DNA of 64,000 nucleotides from Acidobacteriota bacterium (GTDB lineage: Bacteria; Acidobacteriota; Terriglobia; Terriglobales; Acidobacteriaceae): positions 62,001-126,000 of the forward strand of contig JABCZL010000012.1 in the NCBI GenBank assembly GCA_013289685.1, read 5' to 3'. Under the pieces are notes generated by a model. The model worked only from the letters and a program-made list of their open reading frames with translations, ran no database searches and was not told where the DNA came from. Position numbers and translations under genes: made by a program. Each line of letters opens with the position of its first letter. The stretch's first letter is position 1. This document shows, piece after piece, positions 7,703 to 16,612 of the stretch.

Positions 7703-8204
7703 TGACTAGACATTCTCAAGGCCCGCGCATCCCACGACCCAACAGGATCGAGGGCGGACTGGGTGAGAACGGGGGAGACAAGGTCCAGAAGTTGTGTAAG
7801 CCACCCGAACAAGTTTCCCACAGCTCACCCTTGTGACATCCAACCTTGACCTCAAAACCCAAAGAGCAGATGATAGTCAAGGCGCTAGCGGTACAAACAT
7901 CCACGGCAAAAAAGGCCGTAAGTCCTTTGCGCTCAAGATTTTGACCTCTAACCCCTAGGCGCTCAAGATTTTGCAGCCCATTTTTGCAAACCCCGCGCCA
8001 GTCACGGCTTTCCCAGGGTAGGGGGGAGGGGGGTACCCCCCGTTCCACCCGAATTCTCCCAAAACGGGCCTCACTCGAAACCTTCAAAATCCCGAATTTT
8101 CAAACTTTTTTTCCAGAGATTTCCACAATCCCCATCGACCACAAAATCCTCTGCCTGCGTCCCGTGATAGCCTTGACTCCATCTCACATCCGCACGGGGA
8201 GTTC
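7703..8204. other. Long intergenic region with repeats and a G-rich palindrome
   Basis: No convincing gene. The 15-bp motif GCGCTCAAGATTTTG occurs twice at 30-bp spacing (7929-7943 and 7959-7973). A G-tract run ends in the perfect 14-bp palindrome GGGGGGTACCCCCC (8028-8041). An open frame of about 120 codons on the minus strand covers these repeats and is not protein-like. The last 40 bases should hold the promoter and ribosome site (GGGGAG) of the exonuclease at 8205. Confidence 0.5.
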
Positions 8205-9671
8205 ATGCCAGACGCGAATCCTTCTCATCTCGACCTGCAGGCCACCGCGAAAGAAGTCATGCAGCGTCACGGTTTCGAACCGGATTTCCCTCCCCAGGTT
8301 CCGCTGCAGCTGGCCGAGCTGAAAGCTCATCCGCCGCAAATCGCGGCTGGAGGCGACATCCGCGACCTGCGGAATCTGTTGTGGTCCTCCATCGACAACG
8401 ACACTTCGCGGGACCTCGATCAGATTGAGGTTGCCGATCGCGGCTCCAACGGCGATGTGAAGATCATGATCGGCATTGCCGACGTGGACGCCTTCGTTCC
8501 CAAGCTAACCGCGATCGACCAGCACGCGGCGAAGGAAACGACAACCGTCTACACCGGAATCCGTAATTTCCCGATGCTCCCCGAAGAACTTTCTACCGGC
8601 AAAACCTCGCTGCTCGAAAGCCAGGATTGCCTCAGCGTGGTGATCGAATTCGTGGTCGATTCCACCGGAATCGTGAAGTCGCCGAGCGTGTACCGCGCCG
8701 TGGTCCGCAATAAAGCGCAACTGCAATACAACAGCGTAGGCGCTTGGCTGGAAGGGAAGTCTCCCGCGCCGCCGAAAGTTGCGGCGTCCGCAGATCTGCA
8801 GGCGCAACTCAAACTGCAAGATCAGGTCGCGCAGAAACTGAAGGACCAGCGCTTCCAGCACGGCGCGCTCAACCTGCAAACCGATGAACTCCATCCCCTC
8901 ATCCTTAACGATCAGGTCATCGACGTGGTAAAACAGCAGAAGAACCACGCCACCGAACTGATCGAGGACTTCATGGTCGCCGCTAATGGCGTGGTCGCGC
9001 GCTTTCTGGAGAAGGTTTCATCCCTGCGCCGCATTGTGCGCACGCCCGAGCGCTGGGACCGCATCGTGCAACTGGCCGCGACTAAAGGCGAAAAACTTCC
9101 CGCGCAGCCCGATTCCAAAGCGCTGAACGATTTCCTGTTGCGCCGCAAAGCGGCTGATCCCGATCATTTCGCGGACGTTTCGCTGATTGTGATCAAACTC
9201 ATTGGTCCCGGTGAGTACGTCCTGGAGCGCGCGGGCGAGGTTGCTCCCGGACATTTCGGTCTCGCAGTTCAGGACTACACGCACTCCACCGCACCGAACC
9301 GCCGGTTCGCCGACATGGTCACCCAGCGGCTGATCAAGGCCTTGCTGGCCGGCCAGAAGAATCCTTATTCCGACGACGAGCTCACCGCCATCGCCGCCAA
9401 CTGCACGCAGAAAGAAGACGCCGCCAAGAAAGTCGAGCGCGAAATGTCCAAGCGGCTTGCTGCCGTTGCCATGCAGCACCGGATTGGCGAGGTCTTCGAT
9501 GCCATTGTTACCGGTGCGACCGATCACGGAACCTTCGTGCGCGCGCTGCAGCCCCACATCGAGGGACTCCTCGCCCAGGGCCAGCAGGGACTCGATGTGG
9601 GAGACCGGCTTCGCGTCAAACTGATTCGCACCGACGTGCAACGGGGATACATCGACTTCGCGCGCGCCTAA
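8205..9671 (+). CDS. RNase II/R-family 3'-5' exoribonuclease lacking N-terminal cold-shock domains
   Basis: 488 residues. Residues 63-73 (IDNDTSRDLDQ) carry the aspartates of the RNB catalytic centre, and HSTAPNRRFADM at 360-371 is the conserved RNB closing motif. The C-terminal 70 residues (IVTGATDHGTFVRAL, GLDVGDRLRVKLIR) look like an S1 RNA-binding fold. RNase II and RNase R (usually 640-800 residues) have two cold-shock domains before RNB; here only about 50 residues precede it, so this is a short form. It should degrade RNA processively 3' to 5' in the cytoplasm. GGGGAG lies just upstream of the ATG. Confidence 0.87.
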   Translation: MPDANPSHLDLQATAKEVMQRHGFEPDFPPQVPLQLAELKAHPPQIAAGGDIRDLRNLLWSSIDNDTSRDLDQIEVADRGSNGDVKIMIGIADVDAFVPKLTAIDQHAAKETTTVYTGIRNFPMLPEELSTGKTSLLESQDCLSVVIEFVVDSTGIVKSPSVYRAVVRNKAQLQYNSVGAWLEGKSPAPPKVAASADLQAQLKLQDQVAQKLKDQRFQHGALNLQTDELHPLILNDQVIDVVKQQKNHATELIEDFMVAANGVVARFLEKVSSLRRIVRTPERWDRIVQLAATKGEKLPAQPDSKALNDFLLRRKAADPDHFADVSLIVIKLIGPGEYVLERAGEVAPGHFGLAVQDYTHSTAPNRRFADMVTQRLIKALLAGQKNPYSDDELTAIAANCTQKEDAAKKVEREMSKRLAAVAMQHRIGEVFDAIVTGATDHGTFVRALQPHIEGLLAQGQQGLDVGDRLRVKLIRTDVQRGYIDFARA

Positions 9672-9766
9672 GACCTTGTGCCGCTCATCGCATCCCCTGC
9701 GGTTGCGGCACCACACACGCCAATACCCGCCTCCAGAGCCGCAGGCTAAGCTTGTAGTAGTTATTC

Positions 9767-10480
9767 GTGCGGAAATTTTGGGGCATACATCTGTTGAAAT
9801 GGCGACATTTCGTTTGCCTTCCCATGCTCGCGATTCTGCCGCTGTCTCTGGTGGCTGACGACGTCGCGGCCATGTTGCACACCACGGGCGGGGGCGTGCT
9901 GGTCAACAAGTATCCCGCTCCGGAATCCATCGCCCTGTTTTCAAACGATCTCATCGAGACGCAGAACACTGCCAGCGCCCGGATCAATGTCGTTGGATCC
10001 ACTGCCGACATCAGACCCGGGACCATGATCCAGTTTGAAGGCGACGAACTGGTTCTCGACCACGGCAGCCTCTCGGTCAACACCTCTCGCGGACTAAGAG
10101 TTCGAGTCGGTTGCCTGATCGTCACACCCGTGAACAACGCCGAATGGACTCAGTATGACGTTGCCGACGTGGACGGGAAGGTCACCGTATCGGCGCTCAA
10201 GAACGACGTGAATATCGACGCCCGCTCCCGAAGCCCGCAGCAGGCCAAGGCGTCGGCTCACTCCGACCGGGTCACCGTGCGCGAGGGCGAGCAGAAGTCG
10301 CGCGATGAAAGGTGCGGAGCCGCCGACATCAAGACGAAGCCCGGTGGTCGCTTCTCCGGAGTGGGCGCGATCATGAATTCCCCATGGGCGATTGGCGCAG
10401 GCATTGCGGGCGTTGGTGTAATGGCGTGTTTGGGCGTCTTTTGCCGTGGCGACGACCCTATGAGCCCAGCGAAACCTTAA
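9767..10480 (+). CDS. FecR-like domain secreted protein
   Basis: 237 residues from GTG 9767 (ATG at 9824 would remove 19). Basic residues and a hydrophobic stretch (FVCLPMLAILPLSLVADD) look like a signal peptide or anchor. Residues 40-140 (ALFSNDLIETQNTASARINVVGS, GTMIQFEGDELVLDHGSLSVNTS) follow the pattern of FecR-like beta domains. A second hydrophobic segment lies near the C-terminus (WAIGAGIAGVGVMACLGVFC). There is no neighbouring FecI-type sigma factor or TonB receptor, so a classical iron-signalling role is unlikely. The gene is convergent with the one at 10498, with a 17-bp gap. Confidence 0.65.
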   Translation: MRKFWGIHLLKWRHFVCLPMLAILPLSLVADDVAAMLHTTGGGVLVNKYPAPESIALFSNDLIETQNTASARINVVGSTADIRPGTMIQFEGDELVLDHGSLSVNTSRGLRVRVGCLIVTPVNNAEWTQYDVADVDGKVTVSALKNDVNIDARSRSPQQAKASAHSDRVTVREGEQKSRDERCGAADIKTKPGGRFSGVGAIMNSPWAIGAGIAGVGVMACLGVFCRGDDPMSPAKP

Positions 10481-10497
10481 TCAGCCGGTTGCCGTCG

Positions 10498-11646
10498 CTA
10501 TTCCGTCACCACCGCTTTCACCAGGTTTCGCGGATGGTCTACATCGTATCCTTTGTTCACCGCGACGTGATAGGCGAACAGTTGCAGAGGGATCACTTCG
10601 ACGATGGGCAGCAGCAGTTCCGGAGCCGAAGGGACATAGAACACGTGCTCCGCAATCGTTGCCACGTCGGTATCGCCCTCGGTTGCAACCGCGACCACCG
10701 GACCGCGGCGTGATCTTACTTCCTTCATCACCTCCAGCGTCCTGCGGTAGCGCAACATGGAATCCGGATCGCGCCGGTCGCAGGTAGCCAGCACAACCAC
10801 CGGCAGCGTCTCATCCACCAGCGCATTGGGGCCGTGCTTGAGTTCGCCGGCGGGATACCCTTCGGCATGCGCGTAGGAAATTTCCTTGAGCTTGAGCGCG
10901 CCCTCGCGGGCAATGGCGTAATGGACGCCGCGGCCGAGATAGAGAAACTTTTCGGCCTTGAAATGGACGGCACCGAATTCCTCGGCAAGACTGTCCCAGG
11001 TCGCAAGATTCTGTTCGATCGCTTCGGGAAGGCGCATCAAGCGCTGTAGATATGACCGGGTCACTTCCGAAGTCATGCGTCCGCGCTTGCGCGCGAGGAA
11101 CAGTGCCATCAGATAGAGGATCGTGAGTTGCGTGGTAAAACTCTTGGTCGCTGGGATCGATAGTTCCGGTCCCGCGCCGGAGATCAGCGCCGCGCCAGCT
11201 TCCCGAACAATAGTTGTATCCGGAACATTCGAAATCGCAATGGTCTTAACCCCGCGCGTCAGGGCTTCGCGTTGCGCCGCAATCGTGTCCGCGGTTTCGC
11301 CCGACTGCGTAATCACCATCACGATGGGATCGACCGCCGCATGGGTCGAGCGATAGCAGTATTCGCTGGCGTACTCGACGTCGACGGCCACGCCTGAGAG
11401 ATCTTCGATCATGATCTCGCCCGCCAGGCCCGCATGCCGGCTCGATCCACTGGCGGCGATGATCAGCTTCTCGATGGTCAGCAGGGCAGTCTCGATGGCA
11501 TGCAGTTCCCCGGGGAAGATGATGTCATCCTTCAGGTGATTCGCGACGGTGTTCGCGATCGCGGCAGGTTGTTCATAGATTTCCCGCCGCATGGCGTGGG
11601 AGTACTTCGGGTTGTCTGCGCTCTTTTTCTTTTTAGTGGGAGTCAT
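10498..11646 (-). CDS. Stand-alone double-SIS sugar-phosphate isomerase (GlmS isomerase half)
   Basis: 382 residues. MRREIYEQPAAIANTV at residues 19-34, two SIS domains (about 52-190 and 215-360), SGETADT, KSFTTQL, GYPAGELKHGPNALV and the ending DVDHPRNLVKAVVTE all match the C-terminal isomerase half of glucosamine-6-phosphate synthase. The N-terminal Cys1 glutaminase domain is absent. Such proteins act as aldose/ketose amino-sugar isomerases or deaminases using free ammonia or none. It lies 166 bp downstream of, and co-oriented with, a sugar transporter (11812-13623), suggesting uptake and conversion of one sugar. The exact substrate cannot be read. Confidence 0.85.
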   Translation of the reverse strand: MTPTKKKKSADNPKYSHAMRREIYEQPAAIANTVANHLKDDIIFPGELHAIETALLTIEKLIIAASGSSRHAGLAGEIMIEDLSGVAVDVEYASEYCYRSTHAAVDPIVMVITQSGETADTIAAQREALTRGVKTIAISNVPDTTIVREAGAALISGAGPELSIPATKSFTTQLTILYLMALFLARKRGRMTSEVTRSYLQRLMRLPEAIEQNLATWDSLAEEFGAVHFKAEKFLYLGRGVHYAIAREGALKLKEISYAHAEGYPAGELKHGPNALVDETLPVVVLATCDRRDPDSMLRYRRTLEVMKEVRSRRGPVVAVATEGDTDVATIAEHVFYVPSAPELLLPIVEVIPLQLFAYHVAVNKGYDVDHPRNLVKAVVTE

Positions 11647-11723
11647 GGGGACTTACGGTGAGACTAAATCATCTTTCGTGCAACGGGCAAACGCGTCATG
11701 CAGCGCCGGCATCACTGCGGCTG

Positions 11724-11803
11724 TCGAAAATCCCCACCCTTCGGCTTCGCTCTGTCGAAACCCCCACTTCTCGCGCAAAGAACGCGCGAGAAATGGGGCA
11801 CCC
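11724..11803. repeat. Palindromic repeat family B with TCGAAA leader
   Basis: CCCCACTTCTCGCG, loop, CGCGAGAAATGGGG forms the stem, preceded by a GCTTCGCTCTGTCGAAA tract that also precedes the copy at 60589-60672. It lies between the transporter and the isomerase and may act as an mRNA stabiliser or partial terminator. Confidence 0.7.
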
Positions 11804-11811
11804 GGCCGGCG

Positions 11812-13623
11812 CTACTTTGCGCGACCCGCGCCTTCGAAGTGGGCCTCTATTTCTTCCAGCGTTTTCCCTTTGGTCTCGGGCAGGAAAAACGCCGCAGTCA
11901 CGAAATAAATCACGGTGCAGGCGGCGAATGCGAAGAACATGGTGGAATATCCGTGCTTGCCGACAGTGGGTAGAAAAATCGCTGCGATGATCGTGGCCAC
12001 GCCCTGATTCAGCAGCAGGGCAATGCTCATGCCGTTGGAGCGGATGCGCGTGGGCATCAGTTCCGAAAGCGCCAACCAGACGCAAACGCCCGGGCCGACT
12101 GCATAAAACGCCATGAAAATAAATAGCGTGAGAGCAACCATCCAGCCGTTGCGCGAGTCGGGCACGGGACTGATCAAGGCATTTTCGATGTGAAGCGGCG
12201 CTGTCCGCGCGGTGTCGAGATTCCCGAACGGGTTGGAGAAGAACGCCACGACTTTGTTGGCGGGGATGCTGTCTTCGCGCTTGATGTCGATCGGTTTGGT
12301 GGCCTCGTCGTTGGAACGGACCACCTGGCTGGTGGCGCGAAAATCGCCGTAGGAATAAATCACGACCAGTGACGTCGGCCGGTTCGCCGCTGCGCTCGCG
12401 GACTCTTCCAAAAATTGGTCGGCCAGCCCGGACGTATAGGTGAACGTGAGTTTCTGATCGGGGCTCACTCTGGATTGCACGGCTGCGGCTGCATCGACGC
12501 GCCGTTTCTCATTCCCCCGAAACAAGAATCCGGTGCAGGCGAGCGAGAGGATGATGCCGCCGGTTCCCATCGCCAAAAGAAATTTGCGTCCCTTGCGGTC
12601 GACCAACATTACGCCGAGCAAAGTGACCGAAAAGTTGATGCACTGAAAAATGAAATAACCCCAGTGCGCCGCGAAATCCGAGAGGCCGCTCTGCAGCAGG
12701 ATGTCGGCGTTGTAGCCGATAATCGAGTTAATTCCGGTCGCTTGATTGCAGGCGAGAATGATGCAGGCGAGAATGAATGGGATCACATACTTGCGCCGCA
12801 GCAGCGATTCTCTCTTTTGGGTGCCGGAACCGGAACCAGCTTTCGTTTTCTCGGCCGCAATCACCTCTTCCATCTCGCGCAGTTCCAGATCGGCCTGCCC
12901 GGTCGTGCGCGAGCGCAGCAGGGCGGCATAGGCGGCATCTTTTTTTCTGCGCCGCAACAGCCAGCGCGGCGACTCTGCCACCATAAGGCTGCCAATCACG
13001 AACAGAATTCCCGGAGGCAATGACACCCAGAAAATCCCGCGCCAGGCGTGATTCTTGAAATCAAGCAGGCGCGCCGCATCGCCGAGCTTCGCCACCTGAT
13101 CCACGCGAAAACTGAAATAAAGACCGAGTCCGGCCGCGATAACCAGTCCCAGGGTCAACAGCCATTGGAAAATTCCGGTGCCCTTGCCCCGGCTGGAAGC
13201 TGTAAGACACTCGGCCAAATAAAGCGGCACTACCACGCCGATAAGCCCGCCGCTCACGCCTTGGAGCAATCGGCCAAACACCAGCGGCCCATAGCCGTGA
13301 GACAAAGCGATCATCGGGATGCTGATTACGAACATCAGGCCGCTGAGCGTCATCAAGGACCGTCGTCCCATCCAGTCAGCCAGCAGCCCGGCGAACAAGG
13401 TCGAGATCACGCTGCCCAGCAACACAGCAGCAACAACAAACGACATCTGGGCGGCGCCGAAGCCAGAAGTTGCCTGCAGATACGGCAGCGCACCCGCGAT
13501 GATGCCGACGTCCACCCCATAGAGCAGGCCACCCAGGCCCGCTACGATCAGGAGAAATCGGTTATAAGAAATCTTCTTGTCGTCGAGCAGGGAGGAAGTG
13601 CCGGTTGCGGTGTCAGCGGTCAT
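11812..13623 (-). CDS. MFS sugar:proton symporter with a large periplasmic insertion
   Basis: 603 residues from ATG 13623 (GTG 13659 would add 12). Typical sugar-porter motifs: GGLLYGVDVGIIAGALPYL in helix 1, DWMGRRSL after helix 2, FGRLLQGVSGGLIGVVVPLYLAE in helices 4-5, ESPRWLL after helix 6, QATGINSIIGYNADIL in helix 7, DRKGRKFLL after helix 8, LPETKGKTLEEIE at the end. Usual family length is 450-500; the excess is about 120 residues between helices 9 and 10 (approximately residues 370-492), a loop that faces the periplasm. The insertion is polar and has no recognised domain. It is probably co-transcribed with the isomerase downstream. Confidence 0.87.
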   Translation of the reverse strand: MTADTATGTSSLLDDKKISYNRFLLIVAGLGGLLYGVDVGIIAGALPYLQATSGFGAAQMSFVVAAVLLGSVISTLFAGLLADWMGRRSLMTLSGLMFVISIPMIALSHGYGPLVFGRLLQGVSGGLIGVVVPLYLAECLTASSRGKGTGIFQWLLTLGLVIAAGLGLYFSFRVDQVAKLGDAARLLDFKNHAWRGIFWVSLPPGILFVIGSLMVAESPRWLLRRRKKDAAYAALLRSRTTGQADLELREMEEVIAAEKTKAGSGSGTQKRESLLRRKYVIPFILACIILACNQATGINSIIGYNADILLQSGLSDFAAHWGYFIFQCINFSVTLLGVMLVDRKGRKFLLAMGTGGIILSLACTGFLFRGNEKRRVDAAAAVQSRVSPDQKLTFTYTSGLADQFLEESASAAANRPTSLVVIYSYGDFRATSQVVRSNDEATKPIDIKREDSIPANKVVAFFSNPFGNLDTARTAPLHIENALISPVPDSRNGWMVALTLFIFMAFYAVGPGVCVWLALSELMPTRIRSNGMSIALLLNQGVATIIAAIFLPTVGKHGYSTMFFAFAACTVIYFVTAAFFLPETKGKTLEEIEAHFEGAGRAK

Positions 13624-13780
13624 AGAGTTCGTATTTACCTGGAGGCTATGGAAAGGCACCTGAATTGTAGCCTAGCGGGAGCTGGCAGGATTGTTTTAGT
13701 GCGTACGCTGCATCCGTCTCGGCGTGATGGGATCGAGAAGAGTGCAATCTTCCAGAAGAGGGAGACCCCCGGCGGCTGAA

Positions 13781-13919
13781 CAGTATGCTGAAAAACTCAG
13801 TTGGTCGAAGAAAACGACGACGAGGGCTGAAGCCCAGATTAATTTTCTACGGCTTACGCGGCCCTAAAGGGCCGCTCTTCCACGGTAGCACCGACAAATC
13901 CAAGTTTTCAGCAAACTGT
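13781..13919 (+). repeat. MITE-like element, copy 2
   Basis: Starts CAGTATGCTGAAAAACTC and ends with the complement of CAGTTTGCTGAAAACTTG; the flanks extend the inverted repeat by GGCTGAA / TTCAGCC. The centre holds GCGGCCCTAAAGGGCCGC. It sits between the histidine-kinase 3' end and the transporter 5' end. The rest of 13624-13985 holds no gene. Confidence 0.8.
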
Positions 13920-13985
13920 TCAGCCGGGAGTGATTGTCGGCGATTACGGCCCGACTGGAAGTCGGGCCCTTCCCATTCGTGGTGA

Positions 13986-15422
13986 CTAAGAGCGTTTGTC
14001 CAACGGCAGGCTGAATGAGAATACCGAGCCGCTGCCCAATTGACTGACTGCGCCGATCGTGCCTCCGTGGGCTTCCACGATCACTTTTGCGATTGCCAGG
14101 CCCATGCCGGTTCCGGGGGCCGTGTAGCGCTGGTTTTGGCCGCGATAGAACTTTTCGAAAATCAGTGACTGCTCGAACGAATCGATGCCGGGCCCGCGAT
14201 CGGCAACGCTGGTCACGAGGCGGTCGTCCTTCAACTCGCTGGTCACTTTGATCGGGATGCCCGCGTCGGAATATTTTCCGGCATTCTCCAGCAGGTGCAT
14301 CAGAACCTCGCGAATCCGCTGCACGTCGATGCGCACCTTGGGCAAGTCCGGCGCCACGACGACTTCGACCGGATGATTGTCGAGCGAGGCTTTCGCGTCC
14401 TCCAAGGCAGGCTTAAGCGCGTCTTCAATGTGGTGCGGCTGCAGATCGAGTTTAAACATTCCCGAATCCAGCTGCGCCATCTCCGCGGCCTCGCCGACCA
14501 AGCGGTTCAGGCGGTCGGTCTCTTCGTCGATGACGGTCAGCAACTCGCGCCGCCCCTGGTCGTCGAGATTCGCCCCGGACAATAAAGTCGTGATGCTGGC
14601 CTTGATCGAGGTCAGGGGAGTGCGGAATTCGTGGGTCACGGAATCGAGCAAGGCAGTTCGCAGGCGTTCATGTTCCTGCTCGGCGCGGTTCTTGCTAAGC
14701 GCTTCCAGAGCGCGGGCGCGCTCGATCGCGAGCCCCGCCAGGCTTCCCAGCGCGTCCAGCGTTTCCCGCGAAAGCTCGTCTCCCGTGACGCCCAGCGCTC
14801 CCACCGTGCGCATTCCAAGGCGCAAGGGCACATACGACACGCCTGACTGCGTGATGGGTTCCCCGCGCAAGAGCGTTGAGCGCAGCACGCTCTCTTCGAA
14901 GGGCGCATCGAGCGACGAACGATAGACGGTAGGGTGATCTGCCGCCATCACGACGGCGTTGGTCACGGAAAATGTTTCCTGCACAAATTTCGGCAACGCA
15001 TTCAGCAGTTCGAGGACGTTATCGGAAGCCAGCAGCCGCTGGCTCAAAGCGAAAAGGCGCTCGACTTCTCGACGCCGTTGTTTCGCTCCTTCCGCCTCCC
15101 GCCTAGCGCGTTCTGCCAGGTTGCTGGCGACGAGCGCCGTGATCAGGAAGGCGAATAGAGCCACCCAATTCTGAGGGTCGGCGATAGTGAATGTTCCGAC
15201 GGGGGGAAGGAAGAAGAAATTGAAGCAGGCCGTGGCTCCGACGGCCATGACTACCGCGTAGCGCAGGCCCCAGTATGCCGAGGTCAGCAGGACCGTCACC
15301 AGGAACATCAGCGCGACGGTCGTGTGATTCACGTGCAGCTTGAAATCGACCGCCGTGATCAGGGCGATGGCAGCAATCACAAAGAAGTAACGCGCGGCTT
15401 GCGTCCGAGCCTCGACTTTCAC
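13986..15422 (-). CDS. kdpD: Membrane histidine kinase equal to the C-terminal half of KdpD
   Basis: 478 residues from GTG 15422. Four transmembrane helices with FNFFFLPPVGTFTIADPQNW form the DUF4118 domain that is specific to KdpD. Then come a GAF-like domain, a HisKA box (HEFRTPL, phospho-acceptor His about 264) and an ATPase domain (NAGKYS, DRGPGI, GTGMGLAIAK). A full KdpD carries the KdpD sensor and a USP domain on the same chain before DUF4118; here those are in the gene at 15491, on the other strand. It should autophosphorylate and transfer to KdpE. In-frame sequence upstream of 15422 overlaps the divergent gene and is probably not translated. Confidence 0.88.
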   Translation of the reverse strand: MKVEARTQAARYFFVIAAIALITAVDFKLHVNHTTVALMFLVTVLLTSAYWGLRYAVVMAVGATACFNFFFLPPVGTFTIADPQNWVALFAFLITALVASNLAERARREAEGAKQRRREVERLFALSQRLLASDNVLELLNALPKFVQETFSVTNAVVMAADHPTVYRSSLDAPFEESVLRSTLLRGEPITQSGVSYVPLRLGMRTVGALGVTGDELSRETLDALGSLAGLAIERARALEALSKNRAEQEHERLRTALLDSVTHEFRTPLTSIKASITTLLSGANLDDQGRRELLTVIDEETDRLNRLVGEAAEMAQLDSGMFKLDLQPHHIEDALKPALEDAKASLDNHPVEVVVAPDLPKVRIDVQRIREVLMHLLENAGKYSDAGIPIKVTSELKDDRLVTSVADRGPGIDSFEQSLIFEKFYRGQNQRYTAPGTGMGLAIAKVIVEAHGGTIGAVSQLGSGSVFSFSLPLDKRS

Positions 15423-15490
15423 ACCCGCATTGTACGATGGACGTGACAATTTCGACGCTGGGAAAGACAATAGCTGCGGATGACCAAGCG
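15423..15490. promoter_or_regulatory. Short divergent region between the two KdpD halves
   Basis: If the starts are GTG 15422 (minus) and ATG 15491 (plus), only 68 bp separate the two genes, and an earlier in-frame ATG at 15437 would leave 14 bp. Promoters for both directions must lie here or inside the 5' ends. No convincing -10/-35 pair was identified. Confidence 0.4.
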
Positions 15491-16612
15491 ATGACCAAGA
15501 CGCCCGAGGAATGGCTGCAGGAAGTTTCACCGGAAAAGCCGCGGGGAATCTTTAAGCTGTTTCTCGGCTACGCTCCCGGTGTAGGCAAGACCTACGCCAT
15601 GTTGAGCGAGGCTATTCGCCGCGCCAGTCGCGGCGAAGATGTGATCGTCGGCGTGGTCGAGAGCCATGGGCGCAAGGCCACCGCGGAACTCGCCGCCAAA
15701 CTCGACCGCGTCCCGCCTCGCAAACTCGAATACAAAGGCACCACGTTCGAAGAGATGGACGTGGACGCGATTCTGGCCCGCAAGCCGGCGGTCGTCGTGA
15801 TCGACGAACTGGCCCACACCAACATTGAGGGCAGCAAACACGCCAAGCGGTACGAAGACGTCATGGAACTGCTGGAGGCCAGGATCGACGTTCTCTCCAC
15901 CATGAACGTGCAGCACGTCGAGAGCGTTGGACCGACGGTGCAGCAGATTACGGGCGTGCAGGTTCGAGAAACAGTTCCGGACTGGGTGATGCAGCGCGTG
16001 GATGAGATCGTGCTCGCCGACCTGACGCCGCAGGCCCTGCAGAAGCGCATGGAGCGCGGTGATATTTATCCCGTGGACCGCGCCCAGCGGGCGCTCTCCC
16101 ATTTCTTCCGTCCCGGCAACCTGATCGCGTTACGCGAACTGGCTCTGCGGCAGGTTACCGGAGTGGTCGACCGCAGTCTCGATGCGTTTTTGGAGAAGGA
16201 GGGGACGCAGCCGGCGCATACGGTGCGCGAACGCATCGGCGTCTGCGTCAGTTCGAATCCGGCGGCTCAGTATCTGATCGCGCGCGGCTCGCGAATGGCG
16301 CAGGCCATGGGCGGCGACTTGTATGTCTTCTACGTCGACGTCGGCCGCGACACGCGGCCCGATGATCAGAAGACTCTGGCGGAGAACATTCGCTTCGCGG
16401 AGAATTTGGGTGGCCGCGTGGTGCGAGGAACCGGAGGAAGCATCGCCGATGGCGTCGCCCAACTGGTGCGCGAACATCACATTACGCAGGTGATTTTCGG
16501 CCGGTCGGCGCGGACTGGCTGGCAGCGCTATCTCTATTTGTCGGCCATCCAACGGTTTCTGCGTGATGCGCCGTCGGTCGATGTCCACATCGTTACCCAG
16601 GAGGCCCGCTGA
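15491..16612 (+). CDS. kdpD: KdpD N-terminal half: KdpD sensor domain plus USP domain, no kinase
   Basis: 373 residues. Residues 12-210 are the KdpD sensor domain with a Walker A motif GYAPGVGKT (26-34) and a Walker-B-like VVVIDELAHTN. Residues about 240-370 are a universal-stress-protein domain (RERIGVCVSSNPAAQYLIARG, VIFGRSARTGWQRYLYL). No DUF4118, HisKA or ATPase follows; those form the separate divergent gene. In full-length KdpD this half binds ATP and modulates kinase/phosphatase balance, and USP domains of some KdpDs bind c-di-AMP. Its stop codon overlaps the kdpE start (TGATG), so the two are translationally coupled. Confidence 0.9.
   Translation: MTKTPEEWLQEVSPEKPRGIFKLFLGYAPGVGKTYAMLSEAIRRASRGEDVIVGVVESHGRKATAELAAKLDRVPPRKLEYKGTTFEEMDVDAILARKPAVVVIDELAHTNIEGSKHAKRYEDVMELLEARIDVLSTMNVQHVESVGPTVQQITGVQVRETVPDWVMQRVDEIVLADLTPQALQKRMERGDIYPVDRAQRALSHFFRPGNLIALRELALRQVTGVVDRSLDAFLEKEGTQPAHTVRERIGVCVSSNPAAQYLIARGSRMAQAMGGDLYVFYVDVGRDTRPDDQKTLAENIRFAENLGGRVVRGTGGSIADGVAQLVREHHITQVIFGRSARTGWQRYLYLSAIQRFLRDAPSVDVHIVTQEAR

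Noticed and set aside
7716..8087. Minus-strand frame of 123 codons
   Set aside because: Covers direct repeats and a G/C palindrome; no protein-like pattern.
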